Shown: positions 58,584 to 64,000 of the stretch, piece by piece
Layout: every line of letters begins with the position of its first letter
Numbering within the stretch: position 1 is the first letter of the stretch
Assembly (NCBI GenBank): GCA_021613535.1
Contig: CP075493.1
Location: 1,426,001 to 1,490,000 of the forward strand
DNA length: 64,000 bases
Direction of reading: 5' to 3'
Origin: Adineta vaga
Lineage: Eukaryota; Rotifera
The notes under the pieces: generated by a model
What the model saw: only the letters and a program-made list of their open reading frames with translations
What the model was told of the DNA's origin: nothing
Database searches by the model: none
Translations under genes and position numbers: made by a program

Positions 58584-59255
58584 ATGAATACAATTCCACC
58601 ACAATCATCATCATCATCATCATCATATTCCAATGATGATCTTTGGTCATCCGCTTCCTATGCACGGCGGTATGCCGCATCGAAACCTCCCTATTCTTAT
58701 ATATCTTTAATCGCTCATGCAATAAATAACTCTCCTGAACGTATGTGCACATTATCACAAATTTATCAATATATTCAAGATCATTATGCATATTATCGAC
58801 AAAATCAACAACGTTGGCAGAATTCGATTCGTCATTCATTATCATTCAATGATTGTTTTGTTAAAGTTCCACGACATGCAGATCGACCAGGTAAAGGTTC
58901 TTATTGGACATTACATCCCGATAGTGGAAATATGTTTGAAAACGGATGTTATCTTCGACGACAAAAACGTTTTAAAATCAAAGATAAAACTTCACTGTCG
59001 TCATCATCTTCATCATCTCCAGACGAATCCGATCTGTCGACGAAAAGAATTGATTCATCTAATTTATCAACGATTTCATCTGAACAATACTTTTATCCAT
59101 ATAAAACGGAATATCCATCTCAAACATACGATTCTAATAATAATGGTTTACACTATGATCCAAATCCTCAATATTTATTTCAACAGATTTTGCCAACAGA
59201 TACATTTCGTCTTGATAATCTTTTCAATTATTATGATCAAACAAATTGTTCATAA
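58584..59255 (+). CDS. Forkhead transcription factor, FoxA-like, short paralogue
   Basis: An intronless 223-residue protein. The forkhead domain spans about residues 33-130: [90 protein letters not shown]. The recognition helix ([13 protein letters not shown]) and wing are those of FoxA/HNF3. Helix 2 (YIQDHYAYY instead of WIMDLFPYY) and the short basic C-flank (IKDKT) are diverged. The C-terminal 90 residues are serine-rich, then tyrosine/asparagine-rich, ending [12 protein letters not shown]; the usual FoxA transactivation blocks are not clear. It lies 1.1 kb before a larger paralogue on the same strand. A nuclear DNA-binding regulator; its target genes are unknown. Confidence 0.88.
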   Translation: MNTIPPQSSSSSSSYSNDDLWSSASYARRYAASKPPYSYISLIAHAINNSPERMCTLSQIYQYIQDHYAYYRQNQQRWQNSIRHSLSFNDCFVKVPRHADRPGKGSYWTLHPDSGNMFENGCYLRRQKRFKIKDKTSLSSSSSSSPDESDLSTKRIDSSNLSTISSEQYFYPYKTEYPSQTYDSNNNGLHYDPNPQYLFQQILPTDTFRLDNLFNYYDQTNCS

Positions 59256-60375
59256 AACATTCCTACAATAATCTATTCTTCGCAGTAATAAAGACTATTT
59301 TATCTGACAGGAACATTTTTTTCATTGATCTTTATATTCTTTTTTTTTCCTTTTTGCTTTCATATTTATCAAACAGGTAATATTAAAAAAATGCACGTTC
59401 AGCAAATATTGAAGATTATTGACGTGCTAAAATGATTAGAAAGAAGAGAATGTCACATTCATTTGTGAATACATGGAATCAAGAGAATTTTCTTTTTTGA
59501 AGAATTAAACGAAGAACTTGTTGATTTTGGTGTCGACTAAGCTTATTCTTTTCTTCCTCTCATGTACATAAGAACATCCTGTTCATAACAAACACAAATT
59601 CATTAATAATAGGGCGTGTATATATCGTTTAGATTAGAGGTAAATGTGAAGAAAAAAAAGTCTATCATCTATCTTTATTTCATTTTTTTGGACATGTCCA
59701 TTTACCAAGAAATAAAAAAAGAATGTTATTTCTTTTTTGACGAATCATATACGAAGATTTTATTTCTTCATAAAAAAAATTGGTCTGTCTTTCTTTTTTT
59801 TACCTTCATTCTCTCCTGATTTACGCAGATAAGAAATCGAGCCCTTCATCTCTCTCTCTCTCTCTGTCCCTCTCTATTGTCGTTTTATTTTTAACTTGAG
59901 CCCGATGCTCCTTGCCAATCTTTGTCACAATGATGAAAGAACATGTTCTCTCAATTTCTTTTTTTTTCTTCATATAAAAAGAGAGAACAAATGATTCGTC
60001 GGTCGAATTCTAATATAAAAAAAATGGGCACATATATATATTAAATGTCGTTGGATAGAAGAGAAAAAGAAAGAGAAGAAAATAGAAGGCAGATTTTTTT
60101 TACGTGAGAGATTCATTTCCGTTTTTTCTTCTCTCTTTTACTCAACGAGGATTCGTCGTCACTCCTTTTTTTGTCTCGCTCTTATCGTTATCATTGCAAG
60201 AAAAAAAAGGCAAGAAACTTGTTTGTATTCGTCTTTAAATACATTCTATCAATCTAGTCATTCGTTTTTCTTCTTTTTCTGAAATATTCAATGACGATTA
60301 GATAAAAAAAAACGAGAGAACAAACTTTCTATATTATCTTAAATACTTATTGACATAAGACGTTCTTTATAAAAT
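59256..60375. other. Spacer between FoxA-like genes
   Basis: About 1.1 kb of AT-rich DNA with long pyrimidine tracts (59850-59875, 60120-60180). It probably carries the 3' UTR of gene 1 and the promoter of gene 2. No gene is supported in it. Confidence 0.35.
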
Positions 60376-61655
60376 ATGCATAAACATCAAACAAGTATCG
60401 GTGATGAATCAACATCATCGTCATCATCGTCATCAAATAATAATGTACAAGAATATAAACCAGAATTAAATGAACTTGTACGTTTCCAACAACAGCAACA
60501 ACAACATCATCATCATCAACAGTTAATAAATCCAATTCTTGATCATCAACAATTAGATTATGTAACACTTGTACCGGTACAATCAGCAATAGCAACAAAA
60601 GTCGAAACGGAATCAGCCACGATGCATTATTATGATAATTCGTCAAATTATATGTTAGCACCTTCAGTATATGATTTAAATCATCCAATAGAAAAAGCAA
60701 ACATTGGTTTAGTTTCATCAATGCAACAATCAACTGCTCCCTCAACAGTTGTATCTAATCGTCGTGGTAATACTCCTTCGAAACCTCCGTATTCTTATAT
60801 TAGTCTGATTACTATGGCTATTCAACATACACCATCACGAATGGTGACATTGAATGATATCTATCAATTTATTATGAGTGTCTTTCCTTATTATCGACAA
60901 AATCAACAACGTTGGCAAAATTCCATTCGTCATTCATTATCATTTAATGATTGTTTTGTTAAGGTTCCACGTGGACCCGATCGTCCCGGTAAAGGTTCTT
61001 ATTGGACATTGCATCCGGAAGCTGGCAATATGTTTGAAAATGGTTGTTATCTTCGACGACAAAAACGTTTTAAATGTACAAGACAAGTAACAAAAAATCG
61101 AACACGTTCCACAAATTCGAATCAACAATCGACATCAGTAACAAATAAACCAGAGCCATCCATGTCATCGGCTGATGAATCGGACAATGACTCAGAAAGT
61201 AGTCAACATGAACAACAGCAACTTCGTATTCGTATGTCAACAACATCAGCTCCAAGACATATATCATTAAATAATTCAACAGTAACAATAAATCATTTTA
61301 CATCACCAATACCAAAATTATTATCAACAAATGAAAATGGTTATCATCAACAACCAACGAATGATGTTCTTTTATCTTCATCATTAAAACAACATGAAAC
61401 ATGTCAATCTGTTCCTCGTTCACCGCAACATCGTCATCAACTTTATTCAAATGAACAGCAACAATTTATTTCAATTCCATCTGCACCCATTTATTTGGAT
61501 CTACAACCATATCCAACTAATTCAATATCAAATGATATGAATTATTTAGAAAATGGTACAACATCACCATCGACAACAACGGCGACAGGAAATGGTTTTG
61601 CAACAAATGAATCATCATCACCTTATTATTATACAACATTTTCATCATCATTAAC

Positions 61656-61690
<35 letters not shown>

Positions 61691-61722
61691 CTATCGATTA
61701 TCAACAACCCGTTCGTCTTTAG
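60376..61722 (+). CDS. Forkhead transcription factor, FoxA-like, long paralogue
   Basis: An intronless 448-residue protein. The N-terminal 130 residues have S, N, Q and H runs. The forkhead domain is at about 134-235: [92 protein letters not shown]. This is very close to FoxA ([16 protein letters not shown]...[27 protein letters not shown]). FoxA proteins act as pioneer factors in endoderm and gut development of animals. The C-terminal half is rich in S, T, N and Q with a poly-N run (AAT repeats, 61658-61690); no clear conserved FoxA C-terminal box. The upstream paralogue at 58584 differs mostly in helix 2 and the tails. Confidence 0.93.
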
Positions 61723-63161
61723 AAACGTAATCAAAATTACCTAAGCAATACTGTGATGATAATTATTCAACTAAAATCATGAGAGATATGTCTTTGTGTG
61801 TGTTGATGTTTGTTATGTCTTTATTTTAATTTATTCAGCTATGTACAGTGGTCATTGTACTTTATTTTATCATTTATTTCAGTATAACACCAAATCGTGC
61901 GACGTGTAAACATATCGAGGGTTTAATATTCCTCCTCTTTTCGTATTTAAATCGATAGGGTCTTTACAGAAGCCATTTTCTCTCTCTACCACCACATGGC
62001 ACAAGCAAAAGAAAATGTTTAAATTTTCGTTTTTTTTCTTTTCTTTCTTCGCTTATTGCGATCTATATAAAGCATATACTCGATTCTATTTCACTATCAG
62101 TCGATCGATCGACACTTAGTTGTAAAGAAGACACATGTTACATATACTATAAATCAAATATAAATACTTTTCAAAACTATTAACAGAGCCTATGATGTTC
62201 ACGTTGTTACACACTCTGTAATTTATTGATGATAATTTTCTTTAAAAAACTGAGGCTCATTAAAGGAATAACTCTTTATATTTCTATTTTTATTTCATAG
62301 AAAAAAAAAAGAATACGATGATGTATATGCCTTGGTGATAAGGATCATGAGCTTTTCTCTTCTCATCACTATCGTCGTCATTGTCGTCGCCACTTTTTTA
62401 TGAGATAAGGCTTCACTTTTGCATTGCTCTTGAGAGAAGAGAACAGTTGTTAAGCAAAAGTAATGTTCGTCAGAGCAACCATATCAGTCGAAACATAATA
62501 AAAATAACCTTGGCCACATTTATATCGTTCTGTTCTAAAGAATAGCAAAATCGAGTTAAAACTAAAGTGGATTGATTCAAGTGTGTGCGTATGGTCAAAT
62601 ATATTCCAATATCATATCTTTCTTGTTCTTCAATTCGAAAAGGATTACTTATTTCTTTAGTATCTCTCGTTCTTGTTGCTTTTATGAATGTCATCGAATA
62701 AGTAAATGTGCGGCATATCAATATGCATTTTTGTGATTGTTTGCGTAATGATTTATGAGGATTAATTTAACTGAAGTATTCGAATGACGATGGTTAAAAC
62801 CAAAACGAAATATTTCACAATAATCAATTAAGAAAATAAAACTATTGTTTCCTTTAATTAAAATTCGATAAAATCTAACGATTAGATGATATTTTTATTG
62901 CTAATGATCATAGAGAATTACGAATCACTGCTTGTTAATATAGATAAAAGTATTCCTTTGTATGTTAGAATAAAGAAAATAAGTTGATCAATTCTTTGAA
63001 TCTATGTATTTCATCATTTATTTACATCTCTTTCTATAAATATTATATATTTCCAAACGTTATTTCATCACATACTATGGTCATTCTGATTGAACATAAC
63101 CGTCGATGAAGTGTATTTGATCGATCTTTTCTGCTGATCAGCAACAAAATATTTATTGTGT
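61723..63161. other. Gene-poor 1.4 kb
   Basis: AT-rich DNA downstream of the FoxA-like pair. The minus-strand frame at 62470-62721 has no recognisable domain. Nothing further is seen. Confidence 0.35.
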
Positions 63162-63650
63162 TTATATAATTTCATGTTCAATTAAATGTTTCAATAGTTT
63201 TTGATTTCTCTGTAATTGTAATACATTCAAAAAATCTTGTCCATCGTTATTCTTCTATTTCGTACATCAGAATCATCTTAGGCAAATATTTCAAAATAGC
63301 AAATCGATATTTTTTGACTAAGTTTTCCAATGCACATTTAATCAAATATTTTTCATACTCATTCCATGGTTGATATTGAAATAAAGAGTATTTATCTTCG
63401 ATGATTTCCACAATTTTTGATTGAACCATTTGAACAATATGTTATTGTTGATTTCGTCAATCGTTCCCGGTATATCAAACATGATTAATTCGATATAATC
63501 AATTTAGTGAACGGCAATTAAAGCATTCTTCAATAATCATGAATAATTTCAAGTTTTCATTCCACATTTTCCTTCCTTTTCTATCAATGAAACCAATTGT
63601 CGGTGAATAGATGGCAGCTATTGTTAGTTGTCGTTCTACATATAGCATTT
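63162..63650 (-). pseudogene. Decayed F-box/ankyrin family copy
   Basis: On the minus strand the 3' end reads NNDGQDFLNVLQLQRNQKLL, then KHLIEHEII and a stop at 63162, almost the same as the end of the gene at 21645. Upstream of it (63247-63429) is VQSKIVEIIEDKYSLFQYQPWNEYEKYLIKCALENLVKKYRF in pieces, matching the QWEIVKIILDEYLYEPWNVYDKN region. The two blocks are joined by a deletion of about 110 codons and a frame change. Fainter matches (IELIMFDIPGTIDEI) continue to about 63500. The F-box end is missing. Confidence 0.8.
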
Positions 63651-63832
63651 ACACAACTTATGATTATCTGTCGCTTTTATCAGTTGTAATCGGCATTTTT
63701 TTCTTTGTTCTAACTCCATGATTCTGACCCGACGATTGATATATAGTTATAATCTGGTAAACAACTAAAACTATGTCTATGTTGTATGATTATCTCGTTT
63801 TTAAATTCATTAAGATATAATTATTGATCATC

Positions 63833-64000
63833 ATGCAATTCGTTCGATTTTCTGATCGTGAAAATAAAATTAGTCGATTGGCGTTATCGCCCGATAATAC
63901 CATTAATTGTCGATATTTTGAAAAAGCATTTCCCGGTGCTTTGAGTATACGATATAAAATCGATAACTCTCATGAATATATGAGGTGTGTAAAATAAATA
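63833..64000 (+). CDS. TARDBP: TDP-43-like RNA-binding protein, first exon (partial)
   Basis: Start ATG at 63833; exon 1 ends at 63984 (donor GTGTGT), and the rest lies beyond the right edge. The 50 residues include MQFVRFSDRENKISRLALS and TINCRYFEKAFPGALSIRYK, ending HEYMR. This follows the N-terminal domain of TDP-43 (IRVTEDENDEPIEIP...[20 protein letters not shown]...QCMRG), including FPGAxxxRYR and the exon end at MR|G. This domain mediates TDP-43 self-assembly. The RRM domains, if present, lie outside the window, so the call rests on the N-terminal domain alone. Confidence 0.75.

Noticed and set aside
58786-59271. Second plus-strand frame over the short FoxA-like gene
   Set aside because: It is a shadow; the same shadow appears in the paralogue because the forkhead DNA is so similar.
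62470-62721. 83-codon minus frame downstream of the FoxA-like pair
   Set aside because: No recognisable motif or splice context, and it sits in AT-rich DNA where such frames are common.
1-64000. tRNA, rRNA, CRISPR array, hammerhead ribozyme or bdelloid spliced-leader gene
   Set aside because: I looked for cloverleaf-like blocks, regular spaced repeats, CTGATGAG/GAAA cores and the leader sequence on both strands and saw none I could support; a covariance-model search would settle it.

Overview
The window looks like nuclear DNA of an AT-rich invertebrate, most likely a bdelloid rotifer (Adineta/Rotaria type). The reasons are: many GT-AG introns, often only about 45-120 bp; animal-only genes (Piezo, FoxA, AP-1 sigma, WIP, SLC44, PARL, TDP-43-like); F-box, NHL and TPR families of the sort expanded in bdelloids; a bacterial-type PHB depolymerase; and TGTGGG-type repeats, the telomeric motif reported for Adineta. 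The taxon is an inference; no marker gene is present. All assignments come from reading translations by eye. Layout: 1-1263 (-) 5' part of a TBC1D24-like gene. 1264-5899 is a long gene-poor stretch ending in an unusual GC-richer patch. 5900-6155 (+) is a two-exon gene for a 56-residue protein. 6568-16983 (-) is a complete Piezo channel gene. 18550-19017 (-) is ribosomal protein eS19. 19755-23132 (+) holds two tandem F-box/ankyrin-like paralogues; a decayed relative lies inverted at 63162-63650. 23804-24733 (+) is NADH-cytochrome b5 reductase, followed by a small unknown gene (-) and two decayed reductase copies. 29151-32024 (+) is an AFAP1-like tandem PH adaptor and 32380-33438 (+) is the AP-1 sigma subunit with two alternative last exons. 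33864-35169 (-) is the PHB depolymerase-like gene, spliced but carrying a frameshift. 37378-40032 (-) is an SLC44 choline-transporter-like protein. 41382-48081 (+) is a compact same-strand run: PARL rhomboid protease, SLC16 transporter, WIP and Tim10. 49402-50390 (+) is a partly decayed coiled-coil locus. 51783-55807 (-) is the most unusual locus. 56573-57335 holds a TGTGGG-bearing inverted repeat, a TPR scrap and an NHL-repeat relic. 58584-61722 (+) holds two tandem intronless FoxA-like genes. 63833-64000 (+) is the first exon of a TDP-43-like gene cut by the window edge. The locus at 51783-55807 first appears as three neighbouring genes for two-pass membrane proteins. Reading the junctions shows that the second and third units have no ATG before their first membrane segment, and that each is preceded by a GT-AG intron that joins it in frame to the unit before. 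I therefore read it as one gene for a protein of about 1,269 residues made of three concatenated subunits. The unit ends are almost identical in DNA while the ectodomain centres differ, which suggests gene conversion of the ends or diversification of the centre. The window is mostly unrelated housekeeping and signalling genes packed on both strands; I see no shared pathway. Small families show recent tract homogenisation beside decayed copies, in line with the gene-conversion-rich biology described for bdelloids.
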